Assembly (NCBI RefSeq): GCF_003473485.1
Contig: NC_053045.1
Coordinates: forward strand, 55,718,494-55,782,493
Direction: 5' to 3'
From: Medicago truncatula
Taxonomy: Eukaryota; Streptophyta; Magnoliopsida; Fabales; Fabaceae
Length of the DNA: 64,000 nucleotides
Shown here in pieces: positions 22,021 through 33,829 of this stretch. Every line of letters starts with the position of its first letter. Within the stretch, counting starts at the first letter, position 1. Made by a program: the position numbers and the translations under genes. The notes under the pieces were generated by a model that did no database searches, was not told where the DNA came from, and was given only the letters and a program-made list of their open reading frames with translations.

Positions 22021-22497
22021 CCTCCACTAACAGTACAAAATTATAGATTCAGCACCAGAAAAACATCAGAGGCAAGAGGAAAAGACAGAGCAGCTGCTAT
22101 TCAAACACCTCAATGTTCTAAAAACAGCACAAACACAAATTCAGTCCACTATTCTTAAAAATCATATTTAAGCCTTTTTAAAAGCATTTCATTTTTTATG
22201 ATCATTTTTAACAAGACAAAAACTTATACAAATACTTCACCAAACCATAAGTATGCTATATACAATACAAAGCCAAAAATATTATAAAGACAGCGAAAGA
22301 GTAGAGTTTGGGGACATGGTTCCTCCCTCCATCCCAGTAAGGACAAACTGGATTAACTATATCTAAGTTAAAAAAGTTTACAATTTTTATTTTTTACCAA
22401 TACAAGTTAAATTAGTCTTTAGATAATAATTTAGGCATTTAGAAATACAGCCCCCTCCATAAGTTGTGGTAGCGCACAGTGCAGCACTTAAAGTCAA
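22021..22497. other. Downstream flank of the RIF1-like gene
   Basis: No coding exon seen. Part of this is likely the 3' untranslated region of the gene ending at 22498. Confidence 0.4.
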
Positions 22498-25400
22498 TTA
22501 AATGGTTTTTCTCAACATCTCTAGTATGGCTTCAGAATCTCTAATGGCATCTAAGCTTTCTTGTGAATCATCAAACCCTTGTTGTGAAAAGTCAGCATTG
22601 GTGTAAGTTCTAATTCCTGGCCCATGTCCTCCGGTATCCCTTTGCCTTCCTTGCTGAGCTCGCCTGACTTCTTTTTGATGCTCAGTCAGTTCCAACCTCT
22701 TCTTTTTAAAACTTGAAAAAGGTGCGTCTTTTTGTGTATCCAACACTAATTCCACCCTCTTAGAAGTCCTGTTATGTTTTGCAGCAACTCTGTATCCCTG
22801 CAGAGCGTCGCCAACTTCTTCACGAGTATTACATTTTTTAAAAGATGATATGCTTCTACTCTGAAGTTTTAATTTCCCCTGTCTGGATAGCTTGTCCAAG
22901 ACATGAAGCAGGCGTGGGGGGAAATCAAAAATAATTTGTTGAGCAAATGTAGAATTCCAAAATTCTATAGTTGCCTCTGATATGGAGGGATATGGGTGAT
23001 CAAGAGTTTTTTCAAATAGAGGTTCATGAAGTTCGAGTAAGGCTGAACCGAAGTGTAATGGAGGTTGACTTCTTCTTAAGGAACTGAGAATTTCATTCCA
23101 CAGAAGTTTTAGGTTATTGTTTGTTCCTTCATTCTGCACTCCCATATTTGATAGCCATTGAAGTAGTGGACAGGAAATAATCTGCAATCAATTATACAGA
23201 AAATCAAATACTAGTTTTTAACAGAACAAAACTTTTCAAGCAATGGAGGTTTTCTGCAAAGTCAAATCCATTTCCCTCGAAACAAAATAATGAAACACAA
23301 AGGGGAAAAGAAAGACCAACTGAAAGAAATTTAATCTACTATCATTGTTCTGATAATCAACAACGCGTTGAATGTCATTTATTAACAAAAACATATAATT
23401 AATAAAAGTCATCAGCCACTAGAAGTCTAGAACTGTGAAGTAGAAGTACTTTAATGACATATAGAGGTACTTTAATAGGGCTTTACCCCCTGTAATATAG
23501 GGCATTTTTGGTTTTGCCCCCTGTAAAAAAAAAGTTTTGGATTCCGTCCTCGTAAAATAAAGATTCTTCAAGATTGCCCCCTGAGCCCTAGCAGTTTTTG
23601 GTTTTACAAGGACGGAATCCAAAACTTTTTTTTTTACAGGAGGCAAAACCAAAAGTGCTCTATATTACAGGGGGTAAAGCCCTATTAACCCTTAATAAAA
23701 GTCATCAGCCACTAGAAGTCTAGAAATGTGAAGTAGAAGTACTTTAATGACATATAGAGGTAACTTCAACGAACTGTGAAGTAGATATAGGGAAACAAAC
23801 CTCCAGAAAAAGAAGAATATCTTGCTTCCGGTGAAGGTGATCAATAAAGCATGCTAATGCAGAAGATAGCCTGTGATTTATGATAAAGTGAGAGTCAAAA
23901 GGAGTTACTCATTGATTAACCAAGAATGCATTGTGGATTAGAAAGTTTATATTGACTGACCTTGATGTCCCAACAAAACTAGGCGGTGGGTCTGTCACCA
24001 TCTTTATCCTCAACAAATGCATGTACCTGAAAAATGCCATGTGAAAATGATCAGCAGCGATTTATATAAACCAAATTCTCTTTGATTTTGAAAATAATTG
24101 ACACGCCAAAGGTTGGGCTAAAATCATATTTGATATTCAAAAACCATATCAGGCGGTCAATTACCCGTCTAAGCTGTGATCATAATCTCAGCATTCTAAT
24201 AACTTAGCCCCAAAAACAAATAGGAACCAATACTATATAAAAAATAAAAACATAAGGGAAAATCAAATAAGTGAATTAATTGAAATTTGAAATGGCAATG
24301 AAATTGCTTTTCACATCTCCAACTCAATGTAGGATGAGAAAATTGTCGCTGTTATCAGGCTATTGAAAAAAGTATATTCATGCTGAAGAGGGAATTCTAC
24401 CATTAAACTTTATTTCACACAAGAGTATGAAAAAAATAGTCACAGTCTCACACAATCAGAGAAAGAGACAGAGAGATCAGTTATCAAACAAAGCATATCA
24501 TATCTTAACAAGACATGTTCTAACTTACTTGGAAGCAAAGGTTAGGCAGTTCTTTATACTGTAGAGTATTTTGCTATCACATTCAGATTTACTTCTGCTG
24601 GTTTCTGAAACTAATTCCAAAGTCTGAATCTGTTCAAGAATGCATATCAAGAAATTGCCAGATAGATGAAGAACACCAAGATCTATATCATTGTATGTTA
24701 ACTTGAAATCAGTGCCACTCCCTAACATGCTGACATTTTCATCAAGCCACCTATTTATCAATTTGCACAGATCCCCTGAGAAATTGGTGGTTGTTGAACA
24801 TCCAAAGCCTGCACTAAGAGAACCATAAAGTGATTTCCATGTTTGAATAACAAGTTCAAGACTTGGCTTTTCGTCTGCTGATACAGGATACTTTTCCATA
24901 GAACCACTAGCATTTGACGAGGTCAATCTTGGAACTTCAGAATGTGCCACGATGGGGTAAATTAAAAGGTGGCATATGGAATAATATTCATTACCGTCAG
25001 ACAAGGATTCCTTTAGTGACTTGCAGTTTGCATTGCATACACAGTAATTTAGACCTTGAGCCACTGCTACCCATATATTTAAGTAAATAGGCTCAGCATG
25101 TTTGTACAAGAGGCCAGTACAAGTAAGGAGATTGTCCAGGAGATTACTTGAAGAAAAAATAAATTTAAAATATTCAGACATCCCTTGTGAAATGTGGTCT
25201 GATTGCTGGAACTTTAATGTTAACTGAACCATCATATGGAAGTAAAGCACTATCAGATAAACCAATGGAGAGACCTTGTCCATATAACAAATACAGTTGA
25301 CAGTCAGAAATTTTAGGTGTTTGTTATGATCGACTGATTGCATGTCATTAATGTACTTTAGGTCTAAGGGAAACTTGTACAGAGGAGATCCCAAGATAGA

Positions 25401-28400
25401 AGAACCTAACTCCTTTGTGACGGCATCTATAAACCGAAGGGAAGTATAATACACATCATAATTTTCACTTCCATCTGAGTATAAATCTTCACATACTATT
25501 TTGACAAATGTTAGTAATGTGTTCAAGCAGCATATAACAGCATCATAATTGGTAGATGGACTTTCCATGTCCAGCTTGACTCCTTTCAGAACATATTTAA
25601 ATATCTTTAAGGCAGCATCATAAACATGACTTCTGTGATCACGTGTGACTGTTGCCCCTGATGCTTGACGAATGATAACAAAAATGATACTCAGATAAAA
25701 GTCCAATCGACTGATATCCCATGGCAGCCATCTAATTGGATGTTGCTTCCAAGAGCTTTTGTCAGATGAAGAATGTCCGGTTTCAATGCAGTGTGCATCT
25801 CTACACTTCTGTGACACACTATCACTGAGTAGATCAAGGCCCAGGTTCCATAACCAGATGGTCTTGCTGTCGGGTCCATTCTGAAATATTACTTTAAGAA
25901 TAGGCTCTAAAACCATTTTTATCAATGATGATTCATTGACAGAGGTATCAAGCTTATGTAGCAAATAACACCATGTATTCAAGCAGGATGAATGAACTGA
26001 TATATCACATTTACTAGACACAATGCCAATCAGTGGAGTCATTATAAGTTTTATGCTTTTGTAAATCCCATTTACTTGATCCACACAATTGGTCTTACTA
26101 GATGAATGCTGTTTCTGGAGAGAAGTATCCTTAGACGGTGTCTTTTTCTCTGAAACCAATATTGGATGAGAAATAAGGGCATCGATAAGACCTTCCCAGG
26201 CAACCTGCACTTAAGACACTTGAACAGTCACATAAGCAGAAATCAACGAACAATATGCCAACAGCTAGTGAGTGCTCGATTGTTTCACACTTTTCTTTGC
26301 TTACAAAAAAAAATAACAAGTGAGTGCTCTATTCATCGGTCTTCAAATGTTAATCAAGCTTTGTTAAGCTGCTTTATGTTTGTCACATAAAATCTGACTA
26401 GAATTGCATCTACACATAACTCACCACTACGAATCATTCATGGGATAATGCAGTAACTGATATATGGTACCTGTGTGGCAATCTGAACTTGAGGGTCAGG
26501 ATCTGTAAATGTACGCTCAGGTATTTTCAACATATCATTAACTAAATGCTTGTTTTTCAAAGCATGGGACCCGAGCATTCGAATAAACCATCCCCATGCT
26601 TGAACAGCCTGAATCTTCGTACCACTATCTATCTAGCAAATCCTTCATCCCATTGAGCAATTTTATCTTCATATCTTTGACAAGAACCTGTTGAAAAAGG
26701 AGACCAGAGAGCACATGTATAAACCATTGCATGAAACTTTATAGTACAGTTATGAAATGTCATGGTCATGACATAGTTTGTTTTGTTTTCCACATTGCAA
26801 TACCCCAAAAAACGATATTTAGATCATTGTCTACCACAGCAAAACTTGCAGGCAGCAGAGTTAACTTGAATAATTTGCACAGACATATAAACACTAAACA
26901 ACAATAATCTAGCAGCTTAAACAGCTATAGTAAAATCATGTCATGCCACTGACAGTACAGAGTCATCTCTTAATATTGAAGGTAATTGTTACCTTGGAGA
27001 GCTCCAGTGAAGGAGGAATAACTATAGAGCTGATCTTCAACAGGCACCTCTCTGAAGAATCTTTCTCCCTCTTGTCTGTGCTGAGAATTCTCCTGTATAT
27101 TGGAGGAGCCCATATATGTGATGAGTCTCTCATTTGCTCACTTAATTGACCAGATAGCTTCATTATAGCCTGCCGACGAAAGGTTGAAATTGGTTATCAA
27201 AAGAAATTTCTACACTTTAATATGAATTCAAATAATAAACACAAAGGAGATCCAGAGCAACATAGCCAGGCATGCATAAAAGTCTATTTTTAGTTAGTCA
27301 GTGGCATTGTTGATGAATAATAATACAAATGATGATCTTTGGTTCTCTCTGTAATAAATTTTAAGACAAAAAAATATTTTGATAAAAAAGGCAAAGAGAA
27401 TAGAAGATAAGTTAAATTTATATGATAACTTCCTAAATCTGAGACTCCATTTTCGGTCATCTTAATGGCTCATAGTGGACACGATGTTTCCGCAGATATG
27501 CAATAATGCAAAGCTATCAGACAGCTAGAAATAGGCAAGGGTCAAGCATAAGCTCGAATTCTATTTCAATATGAGGATTTATCCCCAAATTTGTGTATCA
27601 GAATGCTGATTTCATGATAAGCCAGTTAACTTGGTAAGAAAACACATTAAAAACGGCCCATAGGAAAATCATTATACCAATAAAAACTATTAGAAAGATG
27701 AAGTTTTTCTATCTATTTTGTTTAAAAAACGTGTATGACCCAGTATAAGAACAACCACTTCATAAGTTCTTAAAGAAAGTAAACAAGTACCTGAGTAGCT
27801 TCAAATGTTGTTGACAAAGAACCCATTGGATTGTCCAGAGCATGAACAATCGCTCGTAACAAAGAGTGAAAGTGAGCAACAAGAAACGATACACCTAACT
27901 GTTGTACAGAAAAGCACCACACCCCTAAATTACAAACAGTCTGCAACAATAGTATAGAAAATTAATGTTAAAAACATCACAAAACATAGAAAAGATAAAA
28001 ACTTTCCAGAACAATAAAAAAAAACCTACTGAACCTTCAATTTTGTGGTTGTAATTAGTTTGGCTAATGAATCCAACACCAAATTAACATCATCCACTGC
28101 AAAACAATATAAAAAAAATAAGCATTGCATAAAATCGAATCACAAAGTTAAGAAAATAGCGAAAATTGTTACCTCGAAGCTCAGAAACAATGGAGGGATG
28201 ATAAATCATGAATCCCAAACATTTCAAGGCTTGTGCAGCTCTAACAAACAAATAAATAAATTTAAAAAAAAAAAATATTCAAATTTTACAAAAGATTAAA
28301 AGAAAAAAGTGGAAAAATTTCTTGGATGCTTACATTTCCTCGTCGTGGTGTTCGATATCAGAAAGGGTGGAGGAAATGATGGAATTGGAATTCTGTGCAA

Positions 28401-28533
28401 GGGATTGAAGGGAAGAAGGGTTAATGCAAGAATGTTGTTGGAATTGAAGGAGTGTAGAGTAGCCTGAAGATTTGTTGGAGTTGTCATTGGAAGAAATTAG
28501 GGTTTGGATTTCAAGAATCTCTTCTTTTGACAT
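22498..28533 (-). CDS. RIF1: RIF1 N-terminal-domain protein, with a frameshift
   Basis: Plant homologue of RIF1, a nuclear HEAT/ARM-repeat protein linked to replication timing and telomere or break repair. Ten exons: 28334-28533, 28173-28240, 28035-28096, 27791-27940, 26993-27169, 26471-26687, 24529-26204, 23961-24026, 23801-23870 and 22498-23181. The Rif1_N region is clear from CNLGVWCFSVQQL in exon 4, IWAPPIYRRIL in exon 5 and VQAWGWFIRMLG in exon 6. The C-terminus has a basic KKKRLELTEHQKEVRRAQQG stretch. Without an extra four bases in exon 6 the protein would have 1121 residues, with every junction in phase. As written, a tandem GATA duplication at about 26626-26635 gives a stop after about 239 residues. 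So this is a mutant allele, a recent pseudogene or an assembly error. Confidence 0.85.
23399..23469. repeat. 71-bp direct repeat, left copy
   Basis: TTAATAAAAGTCATCAGCCA to CATATAGAGGTA. It matches 23692-23762 at 70 of 71 positions. The two copies exactly bracket the foldback element at 23470-23691 in the last intron of the RIF1-like gene. Confidence 0.85.
23470..23691. mobile_element. Foldback MITE in RIF1 intron
   Basis: A 222-bp palindrome-like element. Its left half (TAATAGGGCTTTACCCCCTG, then GTTTTGGATTCCGTCC) is repeated inverted in its right half, with arms of about 90 bp. A short related end, TATAGGGGGTAAAA followed by ATTAACCC, occurs at 31024-31053, so this is a dispersed family. 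It has no coding capacity. Confidence 0.8.
23692..23762. repeat. 71-bp direct repeat, right copy
   Basis: Same as 23399-23469 with one substitution (GAAATGTG instead of GAACTGTG). It is far longer than a normal target-site duplication. Confidence 0.85.
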
Positions 28534-29667
28534 TGTTTTGTTGCAGAGATTACAAAACGATTAAACCCTAGTAGTGATGAGTGGTGGAAGAAACGAGAGA
28601 ATGAAGCAATCTTTCGCGCCAAAACGTGGGTTTGGGGTTTTTATTTCCCTAAAGTGAGGTCCAATAGTAAATTGAGTAGTTTTTTTTATACCCAAACAAA
28701 TGAAGTGAACTTCAAGTACAATTGTATATGTGTTTTCTATCATTGGGAATTTCGTTGCTTCAGTAGCTATTTTTTTTTGTTACAAAAATTTTAGGGTGAG
28801 GAGATGGTGTTCCAGTCCAAGGCAGGGAAGACCTTCGAGTTCAAAGAGTATTTATAGAGGTATTTACATTTACCTCCCTTCAAAGGCACTAGTGGGGCTC
28901 TCGAATCCGGGTTCTCTCGGATTCAATGTTTGGGAGTATATTACCAACATTTTTTACTTTGTATAAATGATGTTAATTTATTTTATTAGAAAAATATTAT
29001 ATTGGTTGCATGCAAAGTCGGCCTACGATTTTCGGTGTCGTGTACAATCATATATTATTAGATTTGTTTCGTATATGAAGTGTTTTTTTGTTGCATGATC
29101 ATACACAAAATATAGAGAAGATGAGTATTGCAAGTTCAAACTTGTCTCATGCGATATTATTATCATCAGTTGTATTTACAGGAAAAAAAATGACTCAAAT
29201 GTTTTAATTTACAATACATAAAAAATAACAGATCCAAAAAGATCTGTAAACAGACTCGATGTTTGTTGCTTACATTTATGAAAATATTTTTTCTAGGAAT
29301 TTGACATTTTTGAATACACTCATCCTTCATTTCATTGGAAAAAAAAAAAAAAGAAATTAGCTCGAACAATTGCATTGGCAAATCTAGTTTTTTTTTTTCA
29401 AGTACCTTATCAAATATTTTACTAGTTGTATAGTTACATTTATAAACCTTTTTCGTAGACTATTGTTAAAAGACTCTGCAACAAACTAAATATTTTATAC
29501 AAAGTCGATTAAAAAATGTTATGGTTATTATGATAGAAAGTGGTTTGGTTCCTCAAAGGTGACTAACATATAGTGAGAAAATTAAAGGTTGTTGTTTTAA
29601 CAAGCTCGTAATTTTTTATGATATACATATTATATCTACTTATAATTTGTTAACTATTAACTTATAT
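28534..29667. other. Upstream flank of the RIF1-like gene
   Basis: This includes the promoter side of the minus-strand RIF1-like gene. No TATA box is obvious. The rest is AT-rich and without a gene. Confidence 0.4.
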
Positions 29668-30766
29668 GCTTAAATATGTAATCAATCCTTATAAATATGG
29701 GTCGTTTAAGTTTTTGTCCCTAAACTTACCTATTCTTTCAAACAGTTAGTAGAATAAGTTCCTCACAAGTTTTTTGCTTGAGTTATTTTGAACAGCTTAC
29801 TAAATAATCCGAAACAGCTTATGAGATAGTAGTCATCACATGTGGGGAAAAAAATCAAATTTAGTTTAGGAAAAGAAGATCGATGAATTGAATTCAAGGC
29901 TCATAATCAACAAATGTGACATACTTCTCTCCTTTTAATTTTGAATCATTATCTACATAAATGCGACTCCAAAATTCATATAAACATACTTTGTTGGTAT
30001 TGTTGTTTATGTAGTTTCCCATGATTTTGATGTTATTATTGACTTTTGATTGACAGCTTTAGAGTCTTGTGACATATTCCCTCCGTTTCAAAATATAAGC
30101 AAAATTTACTTTTTAGGTTCATTCATTTAATGATGTATCTGGTTCATAATATGGACTACATACATCATTATATGAATGAACCTAAAAAGTGAATTTTGCT
30201 TATATTTTGAAACGGAGGGAGTAGATGGATTTATGTCTTTATTATTTTTCTTCATTGTACAGCAAAAAGTAGAAGAAAAAAGGGTATAATGGACTTTTCT
30301 CATGGGCATGAAGTCATTATGGGCAAAATGGTAATTTCGGATGGCTTTTGCCGAGTCGTCAATGTCCTTGCTCGGTCAGTGTTGTGTCACGTCGATGCCA
30401 CTTCACTAAATACATTCACGGCAATGATCAAATGGGATTATGATCAAAACTAAAATGATTGATATTTGTAGTGGATATTCGAAAGAATTAGTAAGTTCGA
30501 TGATGAAAACTCAAATGACGCCTATTTGCAGAGGCTGATTACATATTTAAGCCTAGTTTATATTATACATATTGGGGAATATTTTTACAATATTCTACAC
30601 ATTTTTGCACAGTTTCATTCAAAAAATACAAAAGTTAACTTAAAAATATGGACCAAAAGTAGTGATTGAAAATTTTATAGGGACTAAAAATTGAAGAAAA
30701 AATTTAAAGGGACTAAAACAAAAAGTTGATGTATTTATAAGGACCAAAAAATATTTAATCTTATTT
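29668..30766. mobile_element. Decayed inverted-repeat element hosting a Stowaway MITE
   Basis: The left end (TTAAATATGTAATCAATCCT, then TATAAATA and TTTTTGTCCCTAAA) and the complement of the right end (TTAAATATTTTTTGGTCCTT, then TATAAATA and TTTAGTCCCTTT) align over about 55 bases with gaps and changes. The same end type, TTAAATATGTTTTTGGTCCC, stands alone at 34919. The interior has no transposase. It contains the younger Stowaway element at 30077-30221. Confidence 0.45.
30077..30221. mobile_element. Stowaway-type MITE
   Basis: 145 bp with terminal TTCCCTCCGTTTCAAAATAT and its complement ATATTTTGAAACGGAGGGAG. It is flanked by TA at 30075-30076 and 30222-30223. The ends CTCCCTCCG plus a TA target are diagnostic of the Tc1/Mariner-derived Stowaway group. 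The two arms pair along most of their length. Confidence 0.9.
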
Positions 30767-32321
30767 TATATAATGTATGGTTTATAATTTATTTGTATTT
30801 GCAAAATTTCTAATATGATTTATAAAAGTTTATAATATTGGTAGACATTTTTCCTTCTATAAAAGTGGTTAGTTTCACAATTTGACAACTTATGCAAATA
30901 AAAAATTTTAATGTTAAAGAGCAATGATATTTGTACATCCATTAAGTATGAGAGTAATGATATTTGTACATCATTTTTAATGTAAATAAAAAATATTACA
31001 GGAAGAAAACCGAAAATGACCTATATTATAGGGGGTAAAACATCATTAACCCTTTATAGTTTGATGTAATAAAGGACACCTTTATTTGTATAGGAATGAA
31101 CATTCTCTTCTATATTTATATTTGAAATAATTATTTGATGTATTTTTCACATTGGAAATTACTTAAAAAAAAGCTTAATTGTACTTTTGGCCCCTATCTT
31201 TTCAAAATTTGCGATTTTGGCCCCCTAACTAATTAAAATACAAAACAGCCCCCTATGCATTGGATCTTTGGCAGTTTTGCCCCCCAAATCAATGTGGTTT
31301 GTGTTGGATCAGTTGATGCATTGTATTTTGAGACAATTTAATTTTTTGTTTTCAACTTTAAAATTGAGTTAAAAAGCTAAAACACTACATAGTTTTCATC
31401 GATCAAATAATCAGAAGACGAATCATTCTCATTCCAAGAAGAAGATGAAGATGAAAAGTACTACAGGCTAATTTTTTTGTTCAGATCTAGAGATCTAAAG
31501 TAGCCATATGTGGTTATTGTACTGCTTGTGCGGTAGAATTTGTATAGAATCTGATACCTTCGCGGTGATATCGTACGGTTTATGAAACAGGGTTATGATA
31601 TCAAATGGTTGAAGAGATGGAAGAAGTTCATTGGGGTTTTGTGATTGGAAACGAGTAAAAGGAAACTCACTTAGGTTAGGTTGATTTGGTGACGTTGGTT
31701 TGCGACCAATTAATTTGCTCTTTCTTAAGGTCTCACGTTCGATTATAAATGAAAGAACTCATAAACCTTTTACCTTAAATTTTTAATTTTGTTCAATTGA
31801 TTTATCGCTTGTTTAGCTTAATCGAATAACAATTGATAAAATGCTTAATATAGGTTTGATCAAATTCAAATTTAGGTCACTTGTGTTATAGGTGTTTGTT
31901 CTCTCATGACTAATCGATTGAACTTTTTTATGCTTAATAATCAATAAGAGTCCAAATAGAAATTATTCGACGCTTGTTCGATTACTTTCTACCAAACAAT
32001 TATAAAAATTATAGAACCAATGCTAATATATATCCAAAAAGAAGTGTGTGAAGCTTAATGGGTTGGTTACTTTCACCAAATTCATAACTTCACAGTCAAA
32101 TTATGTTTTCTACAACCAAACCCACTCCCTATTTTATTTATCTATTGCACTGTTCTTTGTTTTTTATATTACTAATTAAAGATGCTTGTGAAAATCAAGG
32201 ATCGTCAATCTAAGTCCAAAGTTAGAGAGTGTTAAGCTTCCTTACTGTTCATTTATTTATAATTAGAATTGAAAAGTGTTTTTTTCCTCAACACTTAAAA
32301 GGTCACATGCATGTATTACAT
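30767..32321. other. Gene-free region with MITE ends
   Basis: A partial copy of the RIF1-intron MITE terminus is at 31024-31053. A terminus-like block with TTTTGGCCCC, TTTGGCCCCC and TTTTGCCCCCC words at 31170-31290 has no partner end. No coding exon was supported. Confidence 0.4.
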
Positions 32322-32597
32322 TCAAGTCACGGTTAGTATGATTTCAAAGTTCACCCTTTTTTTTAATTTAATAGTTGGTACATCTTTAGATACGACACCA
32401 GATTGAAAAAAATACTGAACAAATTCTCTTGCTAATCCTTTTGAGGAAGATATTTTATCGAACAAGTGAGAATTAACATCTTTATAATTTGCAGTATCCA
32501 CCTCAATAGTCTCTGGTGAACCCGGAATTTCCAATTTATATTTTCCCACGGATGTGATCTCAACATCAATAAATGACATAAAATAATACCAATACAT
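32322..32597 (-). CDS. Unrecognised 91-codon open frame, possible gene fragment
   Basis: The residues DVEITSVGKYKLEIPGSPET followed by IEVDTANYKDVN and GLAREFVQYFFQSGV look protein-like in composition: mixed charge, no low complexity, soluble. The N-terminal residues MYWYYFM look like non-coding read-in, so an upstream exon may have been lost or lie elsewhere. No family was recognised and no good splice partner was found. It could be a decayed gene piece or chance. Confidence 0.25.
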   Translation of the reverse strand: MYWYYFMSFIDVEITSVGKYKLEIPGSPETIEVDTANYKDVNSHLFDKISSSKGLAREFVQYFFQSGVVSKDVPTIKLKKRVNFEIILTVT

Positions 32598-33154
32598 TCC
32601 AGTGAATCTAGATCACAGAGGTAGATATAGTTCATTGTAGAAACAACCTATATAATACCATATGTTTTGAACATCAGGAATGAAGGCGACTACCTACTTG
32701 CCTGATTTTCTAAAATTAGAAATATCAATGCCAATTTCATGGGTCTTAGCCCACCCACAAACAAAATCAGTATGTACATGAAGATAAATAGCTGAAAATT
32801 TAATTGTGCACGTAAGTCTGATACTAGGTTATTATAAATTATTTTTTCATATTAGACGCTAGATGTATTGGAAGATGATATTATTGATCTTTTATGAATG
32901 GTTTGGATGAGAAAAGAAAGTTGAAGGAAAGAAAGTATGAGGAAAGATAATGGTAGGAATGAAATGAGTAGAAAGTGAATGAAAAGTAAGATGATTATTT
33001 AGTTGTTTGGTTTGAATGAAAGAGAGAATGAAGGGAAAGAAAAGATAAAGGATTGCTTGTGAAGTTATTCATTAAATACTTAGATATGTTTGGATATACA
33101 ACTTAATTAAGTTCTTGTGGCATGAGGTTTTGTCATATAATTTCTCATGGCATA
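32598..33154. other. Gene-free spacer
   Basis: AT-rich DNA with GAAAG/GAATGA-rich tracts at 32890-33060. No gene recognised. Confidence 0.4.
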
Positions 33155-33512
33155 TTCTTATTTATTAATTTTGTTAGGTATGCATCAATTTAACCTAATT
33201 TATTTCTGCTAATTTGCTTTGTTAGGTTTGCAATTATTTAACCTAACAAATTTCATCTAAAAAAATGCATCGCACCAATTTCATTCTTATCCTCCTGCCT
33301 TTATTTTTTTGAAGAAAATATTTTATACACTTATTCTTATTTATTAATTTTGTCAGGTCTGCATCAATTTAACCTAATTTATTCTGCTCTTTTGCTTTAT
33401 TAGGTTTGCAATTATTTAACCTAACAAATTCATCCAAAAAAAAATGCATCGCCCCAATTTCATTCCTATCCTCTTGTCTTTTTTTTTTTTTGAAGAAAAT
33501 ATTTTATACCTG
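33155..33512. repeat. Two tandem copies of a 179-bp unit
   Basis: The unit starts TTCTTATTTATTAATTTTGT at 33155 and again at 33334. Both copies contain TTTGCAATTATTTAACCTAA and TTTTTTTGAAGAAAATATTT. Identity is high, with small indels in the A and T runs. Confidence 0.8.
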
Positions 33513-33519
33513 TAAGTTT

Positions 33520-33647
33520 GTTCTAGAAACAATGGGCCTATCAATGATCACGTTTGATGTCTTCAATTTTATACTTTTTTTGTTCTAAAAACTATGAGCA
33601 TATCAATGATCACGTTTGATGCCTTCTATTTTATACTTTTTTTACGA
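33520..33647. repeat. Two tandem copies of a 62-bp unit
   Basis: GTTCTA(G/A)AAAC followed by TATCAATGATCACGTTTGAT occurs at 33520 and 33582. It directly adjoins the 179-bp tandem repeat. TTTTTTGACAATATTTTGTA words then repeat to 33720. Confidence 0.7.
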
Positions 33648-33829
33648 GATTTTTTTTGACAATATTTTGTATTTCATGCTTTTTTTTTTTTGACAATATT
33701 TTGTACACTTTTTTTTTGAACCAATTTTATGTCTTTATTTCATTCCTATCATGTTGCCTTTTTTTTTTGACGATATTTTCTACCCTTATTTAATACGTTT
33801 ACAAACAGAATGCCCTAATTTTGATAAAT

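Noticed and set aside
30302..30430. GC-richer stretch with GCCGAGTCGTC and GTGTCACGTCG words
   Set aside because: Looked like a possible exon or CpG-rich promoter, but no open frame or splice signals support it.
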